Part shown: piece by piece, positions 1 to 8,597 of the stretch | How positions within the stretch are numbered: the first letter of the stretch is position 1 | Layout: every line of letters starts with the position of its first letter | Assembly: GCF_014762745.1 (NCBI RefSeq) | Contig: NZ_JABURJ010000104.1 | Span: 33,135 to 97,134 of the forward strand | Source of the DNA: Kangiella sp. | Lineage (GTDB): Bacteria; Pseudomonadota; Gammaproteobacteria; Enterobacterales; Kangiellaceae | Direction: 5' to 3' | DNA: 64,000 nucleotides | Position numbers and translations under genes: made by a program | Notes under the pieces: generated by a model | The model's database searches: none | What the model saw: only the letters and a program-made list of their open reading frames with translations | What the model was told of the DNA's origin: nothing

Positions 1-84
1 GTTTGGGGAGGGATAGCCTGGGCTCTAGTAGCGGGTATTTTGGGATGGCTACTTGCTGCTATATATAACCGTTTGCTGGACTAA
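1..84 (+). CDS. C-terminal end of a small membrane protein (partial)
   Basis: Frame 1 is open from the window edge to a TAA at 82-84 and encodes 27 residues rich in Gly, Ala, Leu and Trp, ending AAIYNRLLD. This looks like a last transmembrane helix with a short charged tail, as in small holin-like or DUF5676-type proteins. The gap to the acetate kinase start is 21 bases on the same strand, so it may belong to the same transcript. Too little is present to name the family; the membrane assignment rests on hydrophobicity alone. Confidence 0.5.
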   Translation, partial: VWGGIAWALVAGILGWLLAAIYNRLLD

Positions 85-105
85 GACTAGCAGCAAGACT
101 CTGTT

Positions 106-1218
106 ATGACTTGCATATTGGTTCTTAATCCCGGCAGTTCCAGCATAAAGTGGACGGTCTTTTGTAGCTTCACCAAGGATCTCAATGAAGATCCTATTGC
201 GATTGATCATGGACAGATTGCCTTGACAATTGTTGGGAGCGATGTGTTTCAGCATATTGTGTCAGCAACAGCAGCTTATAAGATTTTCGCTGTGATTGTC
301 AGGGTAGTGCACGGCGGTTCGGAATTTTCACACCCGATAGAAGTCAGTCAAGACATATTCCATAAAATCAAGGCGCTCGATTTATTGGCGCCATTACACA
401 ACAGGGTCGCGATGGAGCTTATCGAAAGTTGGCAGCAGTATGATAAGTCCGTTCGTGTCTTTGCTGTATTTGATACCCAGTTTTTTAACAACCTACCGGC
501 AGTGGCACAAATCTATGGCCTGCCTTTGGATTTGATTGAACGGCATAAGTTACGCCGCTATGGTTTTCACGGCTTTGCCCACCAAGATATGATACGTCAG
601 TGGTGTATAGAAAATTCTCATCGTCAGCAATTTTCACTTGTTACTGCACAGCTAGGTAGCGGCTGTTCCATGACGGCGATTCGCAACGGCAAACCTGTGG
701 ATACCAGCATGGGTTTTACCCCTAATGACGGGCTACTGATGCGAACACGCAGCGGTGAAATTGATTCCGGTTTACTGATTTGGTTACAGCAACAGGAAGG
801 TTGGTCCCCCAACGAAATCGATCATCTGCTTAATCAGGAAGCCGGTTGGCAAGGATTGTCAGGAGGTATAGATAATATGGCTGAACTATTTGCTAGTGAT
901 CATCCACAGTGTCGTCTGGCATTTAACCTTTTTCGATACCGTTTCCAGAAAACATTGGGGGCTTACTTTGCGATTTTAGGTGGCCTGGACGGCATTGTGC
1001 TCAGCGGGGGAGTTGCTGAGCACAGCCTAGCCATTTGCCGAGAGTTATTATCGGGGTTATCACATTTGGGCATCGAGTTATGCTCACAATCGGCCAGCGG
1101 TGACCTGCCTATATTACTCTCCTCTGAGACATCAAAAGTACAGTGCCTAGTAGTCGCTGCCGATGAAGCCAGTACAATGCTACACGCGGTACAACAACAA
1201 TTCGCAGACGATTTTTAG
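106..1218 (+). CDS. ackA: Acetate/propionate-family kinase, phosphoketolase-associated type
   Basis: Predicted cytoplasmic enzyme converting acetyl phosphate plus ADP to acetate and ATP. The N-terminal phosphate-binding signature is clear (VLNPGSSSIK), followed by VRVVHGG, RRYGFHG near residue 150 and MRTRSGEID near 210. At 370 residues it is shorter than the usual roughly 400. The segment that is normally HLGNGAS reads QLGSGCS here (Gln182 in place of the conserved His), so it is a divergent member. It lies 30 bases upstream of phosphoketolase, whose product acetyl phosphate it would use. The family call is firm; exact substrate and activity are inferred. Confidence 0.9.
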   Translation: MTCILVLNPGSSSIKWTVFCSFTKDLNEDPIAIDHGQIALTIVGSDVFQHIVSATAAYKIFAVIVRVVHGGSEFSHPIEVSQDIFHKIKALDLLAPLHNRVAMELIESWQQYDKSVRVFAVFDTQFFNNLPAVAQIYGLPLDLIERHKLRRYGFHGFAHQDMIRQWCIENSHRQQFSLVTAQLGSGCSMTAIRNGKPVDTSMGFTPNDGLLMRTRSGEIDSGLLIWLQQQEGWSPNEIDHLLNQEAGWQGLSGGIDNMAELFASDHPQCRLAFNLFRYRFQKTLGAYFAILGGLDGIVLSGGVAEHSLAICRELLSGLSHLGIELCSQSASGDLPILLSSETSKVQCLVVAADEASTMLHAVQQQFADDF

Positions 1219-1248
1219 CTGCTTTCAGTAGCCGACTAAGGATGTAAT

Positions 1249-3615
1249 ATGTATACAATTGACCCACAAAATCACCATCGCATCGAACAGCGTGCAAGAC
1301 TTTATCGCGAAACCTATTCGGCTTTTGCCCACTGGGCAGATGGATACGGGGTTATACAACACAGCGATGAAACACAAGTTCGCATATTTGATCTGTGCCA
1401 GCAACTGGTGTGTGAAGGGCGCTTCCAACAAATTGAAGATGTGCTGGATATTTTGTCAGCTGCTGACCGTTTGACAAGTGCGGCGATGTGGTTGGTGGTG
1501 CATATGACTTACAGCACCAAGGTGGATTTTTCCGGCAGTGCACTCGACGCTGAAGACTTTAAATCCAACCCCCAAGGGCATACCGGCGGCTCCCTGAATA
1601 TGGTGCCCGCCTATGTGGCTTACATGGTCGCTAACCGTCTGGCCGGAATCACACGAAGTTGGTTGATGGGGCAGGGCCACTGTGTGGCGGCCATCGACGC
1701 GGTCAATGTGTTACTGCAGAACCTCTATCCGGAACAGGGGGAGCGCTACCCCCTAAGTGATGAAGGTCTGTCGCAATTGGCCAAGGATTTTTACAGCTAC
1801 GCGATTACGGATGATGGTTGCCCCGGTGTCCCATTAGGCAGTCATGTCAATCCACACACGGCGGGCGGTTTGATTGAAGGTGGCTACCTGGGTTTTGCCG
1901 AGCTGCAATACGTGCATATGCCTCTGCCCGGTGAACGCCTGGTGGCATTCCTGAGTGACGGTGCTTTTGAAGAACAGCGCGGTAGTGACTGGGCCAGCCG
2001 TTGGTGGCGGGCCGAGGACTGTGGTCTGGTAACACCGGTGATGATCGCCAATGGCCGGCGTATTGATCAGCGCTCCACCATGTATCAGCAGGGCGGCCTG
2101 ACCTGGTTTTATGAGCATTTGGAGCAGAACGACTTTCATCCGATCGCCATCGACGGGCGCGATCCAGCTGCGTTTATCTGGGGAATATTTGAATCTGAAG
2201 CACGCTTGCAAGCCTGCAGTGCACATATTCGTGCAGGAAAAATGTGTTATCCGGTGAAACTGCCGTACCTGATTGCCGAAACGGAAAAAGGCTACGGTTT
2301 TTACGGTGCTGGCACCAATGCAGCCCACGGCACGCCTTTGCCCGGCAACCCTCGTAGCGATGCCGGGGCTCGGCAGCTATTCAATGAACACGCTGCCAGG
2401 CTCTTTCTGCCGCCTACTGAGCTGACCAGTGCAATCGAAAAAATAACACAACATAAGGCGGATAACCGGGTACCGGAAAAATACCATGCGCTCGGTCAGC
2501 GTGATGTCGTTTTAAAACTACCAACTGCTTCACCACAGTGCGAAAAGGGGCAAGCATTGTCACCCATGGCAGCCGTAGATAAGCGCTTGTGTGAGTGGCA
2601 TCTCGCCAATCCGGGCGTGCGCGTACGTATCGGCAACCCTGATGAGCTACGCAGTAACCGCATGGGCCAAACGCTGGACCTTCTCAAACACCGGGTGTTA
2701 AACCCGGAAGATGGTGTGGCCGAATCGATACATGGTTCTGTCATTACCGCACTTAATGAGGAGGCCGTAGTAAGCGCGGCACTGGCCAATAAAGGTGGCA
2801 TGAATCTGGTGGTCAGTTATGAAGCCTTTGCCATGAAAATGATTGGCGCACTACGTCAGGAAATAATTTTTGCACGGCACCAAAAAGAACTCAATCGACC
2901 TGCACGATGGCTATCGCTTCCGGTTATTGCTACTTCACATTTGTGGGAGAATGGCAAAAATGAGCAATCCCATCAGGATTCATCGTTTGGTGAAGTGTTG
3001 TTAGGTGAAATGAGCGATATGACGCGCGTTGTTTATCCCGCAGATGCTAGCACTGCTGTTGCCTGCCTTGATGCATGCTATCAGAGCCAAGGCCAAATTT
3101 GGGCGATGACCATTCCCAAACAGGAAATCACGACAACTTTCAGCTCTGAACAGGCTCAACAATTGGTCGAAGAGGGCGCTCTGACAGTGGAAGAGGATGA
3201 CACCGTCGTTGTGGAACTGGTGGCGGTTGGAGCCTACCAGTTACGCGTGTGCCATGAAGTCCGTCAGGCATTGCGAGATAATGGCATTGGCAGCCGTATC
3301 ACATACCTGCTTGAACCTGGCCGTTTTAGGATTCCACGCGACGAGCATGAAAAGGCCATTGTCAGCAGGCTTGTAGAGAAGTCACAATTTTTTGATAACT
3401 CAGTTCGCTTGCGTGTATTTGTATCCCATATGCGGCCTGAGGTTCTTTTAGGTGTTTGTCGACCTCTAGATCTGGGTAGTGACCGTTGTTTGGCATTTGG
3501 GTATCGCAACCGCGGTGGCACATTGGATACGCAGGGCTTGCTGGAAGCGAATCAGTGTAGTGACAAATTCATCGTAGCAGAAGTTCTACAAAGAATAAGT
3601 TCGGGAGGAGAGTGA
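1249..3615 (+). CDS. xfp: Xylulose-5-phosphate/fructose-6-phosphate phosphoketolase
   Basis: A thiamine-diphosphate enzyme that splits xylulose-5-P (and often fructose-6-P) with phosphate into acetyl phosphate plus glyceraldehyde-3-P or erythrose-4-P. The 788-residue length is normal. Family hallmarks are visible in order: GHTGGSLNMVPAYVAY near residue 105, GQGHCVAAIDAVN, the ThDP/Mg region SDGAFEEQRGSDWASRWW near 225, and EKGYGFYGAGTNAAHG near 345, then the XFP central and C-terminal domains. It is preceded by acetate kinase and followed directly (next base) by a permease, so the three probably form one operon that makes ATP from pentose phosphates via acetyl phosphate. Confidence 0.96.
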   Translation: MYTIDPQNHHRIEQRARLYRETYSAFAHWADGYGVIQHSDETQVRIFDLCQQLVCEGRFQQIEDVLDILSAADRLTSAAMWLVVHMTYSTKVDFSGSALDAEDFKSNPQGHTGGSLNMVPAYVAYMVANRLAGITRSWLMGQGHCVAAIDAVNVLLQNLYPEQGERYPLSDEGLSQLAKDFYSYAITDDGCPGVPLGSHVNPHTAGGLIEGGYLGFAELQYVHMPLPGERLVAFLSDGAFEEQRGSDWASRWWRAEDCGLVTPVMIANGRRIDQRSTMYQQGGLTWFYEHLEQNDFHPIAIDGRDPAAFIWGIFESEARLQACSAHIRAGKMCYPVKLPYLIAETEKGYGFYGAGTNAAHGTPLPGNPRSDAGARQLFNEHAARLFLPPTELTSAIEKITQHKADNRVPEKYHALGQRDVVLKLPTASPQCEKGQALSPMAAVDKRLCEWHLANPGVRVRIGNPDELRSNRMGQTLDLLKHRVLNPEDGVAESIHGSVITALNEEAVVSAALANKGGMNLVVSYEAFAMKMIGALRQEIIFARHQKELNRPARWLSLPVIATSHLWENGKNEQSHQDSSFGEVLLGEMSDMTRVVYPADASTAVACLDACYQSQGQIWAMTIPKQEITTTFSSEQAQQLVEEGALTVEEDDTVVVELVAVGAYQLRVCHEVRQALRDNGIGSRITYLLEPGRFRIPRDEHEKAIVSRLVEKSQFFDNSVRLRVFVSHMRPEVLLGVCRPLDLGSDRCLAFGYRNRGGTLDTQGLLEANQCSDKFIVAEVLQRISSGGE

Positions 3616-4962
3616 ATGAAGCAAGACACAGATCGCACGACTCACTATGATAAGGGTAGCTTAACGCTCTCCGGTACCGTGATGCTGGGGACAGGAGTCA
3701 TGATAGGCGCAGGCATTTTTGCACTGACCGGGCAAATGGCGGAAATGGCGGGCGTACTGTTCCCGCTGGCATTTGTGGCAGCAGCGATGGTCGTTTCTTT
3801 CAGTGCCTACTCTTACGTCAAAATTTCCAATGCCTATCCCTCAGCCGGAGGGATAGGAATGTATTTACATAAGGCCTATGGCGACAGCTTGCCGACAGCG
3901 TTCAATGCCCTGTTGATGTACTTCTCCATGGTGATCGCGCAGAGTTTCCTGGCGCGCACGTTTGGCTCCTATACCATGCAATTATTCGGCGGTGATGAAT
4001 CCGGACAAATGGTGGCGATGCTGGGTGTGGGGCTGATTATTTTTGCGTTTATCGTCAATCTGTTAAGTAACCGCTTTATTCAAAAGGTAGCTGGGTTTAT
4101 CGGAGTGTTAAAGATTGGCGGAATTTTGGTGTTCGGCATTATCGGTGTGTGGGTGGCTGATAGCCTAGCGCTAGATTTCGGTCACATGGGTAACGTTGAA
4201 GTCTCCGGAAATTTTCTTGGTGCTACCGCTCTCGGGATTTTGGCTTTTAAAGGTTTTACCACCATTACCAACAGTGGATCTGAGGTAATCGATCCTAAGC
4301 GAAATGTTGGAAGAGCTATCGTTATCTCTATTGTTGCGTGTGTAGTCATCTACACCCTGGTTGGCTTTTCAGTAGCCAGTAACCTATCCCTGAGTGAAAT
4401 CATAGATACTCGCGATTACTCCCTGGCAGCGGCTGCGCGACCAGCGCTTGGAGAATACGGAGTATGGTTTACAGTCGCAATTGCCATGACGGCAACTGCG
4501 GGCGGCATTCTTGCCAGTATTTTTGCGGTGTCCCGGATGCTGGCTATGTTGACCGAAATGAAACTGGTTCCCCACAGACATTTCGGCATGCCGGGAAGTA
4601 TCCAAAAACATACACTTGCCTATACCGTGGTACTCGGTATTTTTCTTACGGCCTTTTTTGACCTGTCGCGGATAGCCGCCCTGGGTATTGTTTTTTATCT
4701 GGTCATGGACATTGCCATTCATTGGGGCGTGATTCGTTATTTGGCGGATGAAATTAAAGCAATGCGCTGGGTACCGATTGTAGCCATTATTTTCGATTTG
4801 CTGACACTGTTCGGTTTTGTTTGGGTGAAACTGAACGCTGACCCGTGGGTTATCGGTGTTGCTCTTATCACGATGTTACTGATCGCAGCGGGCGAGAGGT
4901 GGTTCTTGCATTCGAATAGACGGCAACGACTACTACACGAAGACGGTAAGCACCAGCATTGA
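3616..4962 (+). CDS. APC-superfamily amino acid permease
   Basis: A 448-residue inner-membrane protein with about 12 predicted hydrophobic helices. The helix-1 glycine-rich substrate motif of APC transporters is present (GTGVMIGAGIFALTG, residues about 25-39), and a conserved helix-6 type segment (LGILAFKGFTTITN) lies near 205. It starts immediately after the phosphoketolase stop, and a GGAGG ribosome-binding site sits inside the end of that gene, so translational coupling is likely. The substrate is unknown. A charged, His-containing C-terminal tail follows the last helix. Confidence 0.85.
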   Translation: MKQDTDRTTHYDKGSLTLSGTVMLGTGVMIGAGIFALTGQMAEMAGVLFPLAFVAAAMVVSFSAYSYVKISNAYPSAGGIGMYLHKAYGDSLPTAFNALLMYFSMVIAQSFLARTFGSYTMQLFGGDESGQMVAMLGVGLIIFAFIVNLLSNRFIQKVAGFIGVLKIGGILVFGIIGVWVADSLALDFGHMGNVEVSGNFLGATALGILAFKGFTTITNSGSEVIDPKRNVGRAIVISIVACVVIYTLVGFSVASNLSLSEIIDTRDYSLAAAARPALGEYGVWFTVAIAMTATAGGILASIFAVSRMLAMLTEMKLVPHRHFGMPGSIQKHTLAYTVVLGIFLTAFFDLSRIAALGIVFYLVMDIAIHWGVIRYLADEIKAMRWVPIVAIIFDLLTLFGFVWVKLNADPWVIGVALITMLLIAAGERWFLHSNRRQRLLHEDGKHQH

Positions 4963-5006
4963 TGCCTACTGTTCAAAGTTAAAAATCACTTTGTTAACTT
5001 GGGAAA

Positions 5007-5611
5007 ATGTATATGAACGATATTAATGAACCCAACGAAACCCGGCGCCGGTTTTTGATAGGCGCTACCTCTTTTGTGGCCGGTGCCGGCCTCGTGGGTG
5101 TCGCCACCCCGTTTGTGCAATCGTGGAATCCAAGCGTCAAGGCGCGGGCGGTGGGTGCCCCAGTAAGAGTGGATGTCAGCAAGATCGAGCCGGGCACCAT
5201 GATTACTGCTGAATGCAGGGCAAGCCGGTATGGGTGCTGAGGCGCACTCCTCAAAACCTTCAGAATCTTGATAAGCCCGATCATCGTGACGAATTGCGAG
5301 ATCCGGACTCGGATGTTAATCAACAGCCGGAGTATGCCAGTAATTCGTATCGCAGTATCAGAGATGACATATTTGTGGCGGTGGGGATTTGTACGCACCT
5401 GGGGTGTGTGCCGAACTATGAGCCTGAAGGGATGAAAGGTGTAGAACATGCCTTGTTTTTTTGTCCCTGTCACGGTTCGAAATTTGATTTGGCTGGAAGG
5501 GTATTCAAAGGCGTACCCGCACCGACTAATTTGACTATTCCACCGCATCAGTACCTCGATAACAATATCCTGGAAATTGGCGCCGATGCTTCACAAGCTA
5601 GTATAGATTGA
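5007..5611 (+). pseudogene. petA: Rieske iron-sulfur subunit of cytochrome bc1, frameshifted
   Basis: Two overlapping ORFs (5007-5240 and 5213-5611) together make one Rieske protein. The first carries a Tat-type signal (RRRFLIGATSFVAG) and membrane anchor. The second carries both cluster-binding boxes, CTHLGC and CPCHGS, and the usual Gly-Pro-rich C-terminus. The reading frame breaks after 5215: GAA TG CAG GGC would read GAA TGG CAG GGC (Glu-Trp-Gln-Gly) if one G were restored, so this is a single-base deletion. No cytochrome b or c1 gene follows, so it is an orphan copy. A sequencing error cannot be excluded from sequence alone. Confidence 0.85.
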
Positions 5612-6045
5612 TGCAGATATGGTCGTTGAGTGTTTATATTCTCCAATAGCTAAAGAGAAAGAGGAGCAAAGCTTTTCTAACAACAGCGTAAGTGGCAGGA
5701 AATAGAAACACAGCATCAATAATAACAGAGCCTACCAGGTACAGTTAAAACTTTTGGGAATCATATTGCCAAATTTGGCAATATGTTAAAGTACTTGTTA
5801 ATCTCATTATATGGATTGGTCATGGATCTTTCATTGACATTGATCCTGTAATCATATTTCCGCAAATTATTTTCATTTACTTTACAACAACTTGGAAAGA
5901 GGGAATAAATATGTTGCCAAAGTATTGGTATTAAATATCGGGATTTGGAATTGCGTCAGTTTATTTTTGTTACTTGTGCAAGCTAAGTTGGTACAGCTCA
6001 TTGATGATCCAGCGTTAGTTCTGTTTTACAGAGGAGTATATTGAA
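5612..6045. other. Intergenic region upstream of cardiolipin synthase
   Basis: No convincing ORF is seen in these 434 bases. The notable content is a perfect 24-base palindrome at 5762-5785 and a weak FNR/Anr-like half match near 5834 (TTGACATTGATCCT). An A/G-rich stretch precedes the start of the next gene. The region most likely holds the promoter of the cardiolipin synthase gene. Confidence 0.5.
5762..5785. promoter_or_regulatory. Perfect 24-base palindrome, candidate operator
   Basis: CATATTGCCAAA is followed without a spacer by its exact reverse complement. A gapless, AT-rich palindrome with TTGCC/GGCAA half sites and no following T-run fits a homodimeric regulator site better than a terminator. 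It lies 260 bases upstream of the cardiolipin synthase start. No regulator can be assigned from sequence. Confidence 0.45.
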
Positions 6046-7170
6046 ATGCATAGCATCATCGACACGAATCCTTCCGTTTGTGGATGTCTGGAAGGCCTGG
6101 ATATCGGGAGCGAGTCCTTTTGTGTCTTTAATGAGGGAGACGCACTCTATGCATCGATGCTGGATTCTATTGCGAAGGCGGAAAACAGCATACTGTTGGA
6201 AAGCTATATTTTTGCCGACGACAGCTTGGGACAACAGTTTTGTCGAGCATTGATTGAACGGGCGCTGGCTGGCGTTAAAGTGAAAGTTCATATCGATGCC
6301 GCGGGTTCCCTGTTCTGGTTCTCGCGCAAGATGCAAAATCACATGCGCGATAATGGTGTGGAACTGCGCTGGTTCCACCGTTGGAGCTGGCGCAGACCAT
6401 GGCGCTATAACCACCGCAATCATCGTAAATTGCTGATAGTTGATAACCGTATCGCCTATCTCGGCGGTTTCAATATTCACAAGGAAAATTCCTGCAAACA
6501 CTATGGTGAGGCCCGTTGGCGTGATACCCATGTGAGCTTTGATGGTTCGCTTGTCAGCGTGGCGGCGCAGTTGTTTGATGCATTTTGGCACGGGAAGCTG
6601 CGTTCGCAGCCTCTACAAAAGGCCGAAGGTAGCAAACTTCTGCACAATCAAACGCTAAGCTGTCGCCACCGTCTGCGCTGTGTGTATGGGGAAGCCTTTA
6701 GCAAGGCTAAAAAGTATATTTACCTGACGACACCCTATTTTGTTCCCGACAATCATACGCTCAGGCAATTATGCAAGGCGGCAGAGCGGGGTGTGGATGT
6801 CCGGCTATTGGTCCCCGGCAAAACCGATGTACGCATAGCGCGCTGGGCCGCTCGACATATTTATGCATCGCTACTTGAATCTGGTGTAAAGATATACGAA
6901 TACCTGCCCCGGGTACTGCACGCAAAGACCGTGGTGACCGACGATCATTGGTCGATGGTGGGTACGTCCAATCTGGACTATCGAAGTTTATTCACAAACT
7001 ACGAACTGAACCTTGCAACCATCGACCAACAACTGGCGAGAAAGCTCAAGCAGCAGTTCATTGAGGATTTATCATTGTCGGAATGTATATCACTTAACGA
7101 CTGGAAAAAGCGTGATGGTGTAACGAGGTGGCAGGGACGTGTGGCTATGATACTTAAACGTTGGTTGTGA
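6046..7170 (+). CDS. Phospholipase D-family cardiolipin synthase (ClsB-like)
   Basis: A 374-residue PLD-superfamily enzyme with two HKD motifs. The first is HRKLLIVD followed by YLGGFN (His126, Lys128, Asp133); the second is HAKTVVTDD followed by MVGTSNLDYRS, around residue 285-300. The length, the lack of N-terminal membrane helices and the motif spacing fit ClsB/ClsC-type cardiolipin synthases, which act on phosphatidylglycerol or phosphatidylethanolamine at the inner membrane. It is preceded by GGAG about 9 bases before ATG. Neighbours on both sides are decayed genes, so it is an intact survivor in a degrading block. Substrate is inferred from the family. Confidence 0.85.
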   Translation: MHSIIDTNPSVCGCLEGLDIGSESFCVFNEGDALYASMLDSIAKAENSILLESYIFADDSLGQQFCRALIERALAGVKVKVHIDAAGSLFWFSRKMQNHMRDNGVELRWFHRWSWRRPWRYNHRNHRKLLIVDNRIAYLGGFNIHKENSCKHYGEARWRDTHVSFDGSLVSVAAQLFDAFWHGKLRSQPLQKAEGSKLLHNQTLSCRHRLRCVYGEAFSKAKKYIYLTTPYFVPDNHTLRQLCKAAERGVDVRLLVPGKTDVRIARWAARHIYASLLESGVKIYEYLPRVLHAKTVVTDDHWSMVGTSNLDYRSLFTNYELNLATIDQQLARKLKQQFIEDLSLSECISLNDWKKRDGVTRWQGRVAMILKRWL

Positions 7171-7203
7171 AATTCTTGTATTTAATAAAGAAGCTGGTGA
7201 AGT

Positions 7204-7958
7204 TTGTCTGTTGCTGCCAACGTCTTGGCTGACGGCTTGTTGATGCCAAAATCAACCGACGTAAAGAAAATTTTGAATTGCCGATGTATGTCTGCCATGG
7301 TTGCTATTAGCTCCATGTCAACTGAAACTCAGCTCCTACGATGGACTTTTGCGCGGTGCAACGTCTCAACTGTTTATAACCCATCAAGGCATCACCACAA
7401 GGCTTTTTGTAGATAATCAATCCGTCACCGACAGGCGAAGGCTGGGGTTTCATGAGGTGATAACGTCAGGGATGTCGGCAACAGGTGGCACGCAGCACAA
7501 TGGTGATGTCCTATTCAGACTCATTAACGTAACATCACAGAATACTTTTCAAGTGGGTCGGATATTACCTGAAAATTTCCCACTGGATATCAACCGCAGA
7601 TTATCCTGTTCGACTAAAAGTGAGATTGATGATTACCTCTTAATTGATCCAAAATCCGCCATGCCCTATGGTATGGCGCCTTTACCTCCGCAAGTACAGG
7701 CGGTATTGAAGAGTTTGATTAAGCTGGGCTATCACAATTTCAAAAAAGCCGATGCCTTTACCCTCTGACGTCACTGAAAAACATCGCGAATGGGAGTCGT
7801 TTTTTAATCAAGACTCGGTTCGCCATAAGCTTGTTGTACGCTATTTGTATGAGCATCTGTTTTTGGGGCATTTGGCGATTTCTGATAAAAGTAGGAAGTC
7901 GTATTATTTTCGACTAATTCGTTCATCAACACCAATTGGTCTGACTGCCAACGAATAA
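7204..7958 (+). pseudogene. cti: Fatty acid cis/trans isomerase remnant
   Basis: Scattered frames spell a periplasmic Cti-type heme isomerase. DVKKILNCRC lies in one frame near 7258. VCHGCY, the covalent heme-binding box, lies in a second near 7289. APCQLKLSSYDGLLRGATSQ lies in a third from about 7311. GRILPENFPLD and MPYGMAPLP follow in the ORF at 7301-7768, and RYLYEHLFLGHL and FRLIRSSTP in the ORF at 7752-7958. At least three frame changes are needed. The N-terminal leader and several hundred C-terminal residues of the usual roughly 750-residue protein are missing. Intact Cti converts cis to trans unsaturated acyl chains under membrane stress. The match is from remembered family motifs. 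Confidence 0.72.
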
Positions 7959-7964
7959 GGTAAA

Positions 7965-8195
7965 TTGATGTCTAACCTTCTTTTACCCGGTGTGGCGCTG
8001 GCTGTGCTGGTGGTTTTATTTCTACCGAGGGTACGCAATGCCTCTCTTTGGCGGGCTACGGTAACACCACTGGCGACAATAATCGGCAGTGGATTTTTGA
8101 TTTCCGGGCCGCTACTCAGCCATGTTGTGGCGGCGTGGGCTCCGGTTGCGATGCTGGGGATTCTCCTGGTGGCGTTTGCTATCCCGGTAGGTTGA
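7965..8195 (+). pseudogene. N-terminal fragment of a membrane protein
   Basis: A 76-codon ORF with three hydrophobic stretches (for example VALAVLVVLFLP and PVAMLGILLVAFAI) ends abruptly in what looks like a transmembrane helix. It sits 6 bases after the cti ghost and before a glucan phosphorylase ghost, both clearly degraded. Residues 30-70 (ATVTPLATIIGSGFLISGPLL) resemble the start of larger uncharacterised inner-membrane proteins, so I read it as a truncated gene rather than a real small protein. Family unknown. Confidence 0.4.
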
Positions 8196-8233
8196 TTTCG
8201 CAGATCTAAAGTGGCATTAAAGAGACATTTAAT

Positions 8234-8497
8234 GGTGACTCGAACCTGAGTGTTCTCCACGGCCGGTAGACCGAGAGTTGCCTTGTGGGCATCGCGGGAG
8301 CGTTATCAGTGAGAGCAATGCCGGAAGTGATGATTCTGGTGCGCTGTATAACAAACTGGAAGGAAAAATACTTCCTTTATTACGAGAACCACAAAGGATG
8401 GATCAAGGTGATGAAAGCAAGTATTGGGTAAAATGCTTCATTTTTTTATAGTCACCGTATAATGTGGAGGTACGCAAGTGATGCTTACATACGTTAG
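8234..8497 (+). pseudogene. C-terminal remnant of alpha-glucan (glycogen) phosphorylase
   Basis: Broken frames match the extreme C-terminus of GT35 phosphorylases. NLSVLHG near 8237 corresponds to the usual NLSVLDGWW. SDDSGALYNKLEGKILPL starts near 8326. After a one-base shift comes YENHKGWIKVMKASIG, and then, past an in-frame TAA at 8429, NASFFYSHRIMWRYASDAYIR, which aligns with the usual FNTHRMVREY box. The upstream catalytic body is absent. The intact enzyme would release glucose-1-phosphate from glycogen. Loss of more than 90 percent of the gene plus a stop and frameshifts make this a clear ghost. Confidence 0.68.
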
Positions 8498-8597
8498 GGA
8501 AAATTAGTTCGAACAATAAATGTAACTTGTCATAACGCCACCTCGTGGGCAAATGGTGATCCTGTCACGCAATTAAACTGTCCTAATTCATATTGAT

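Noticed and set aside
1834-2328. 164-residue minus-strand ORF
   Set aside because: It is antisense to phosphoketolase, which has full family motifs on the other strand.
4994-5548. 184-residue minus-strand ORF
   Set aside because: It is antisense to the Rieske pseudogene, which shows clear Fe-S boxes on the plus strand.
5998-6591. 197-residue minus-strand ORF
   Set aside because: It lies fully antisense to the cardiolipin synthase, shows no motif, and has no ribosome-binding site of note.
7301-7768. 155-residue ORF as a stand-alone gene
   Set aside because: It is one piece of the cti ghost; neighbouring frames carry the adjoining pieces.
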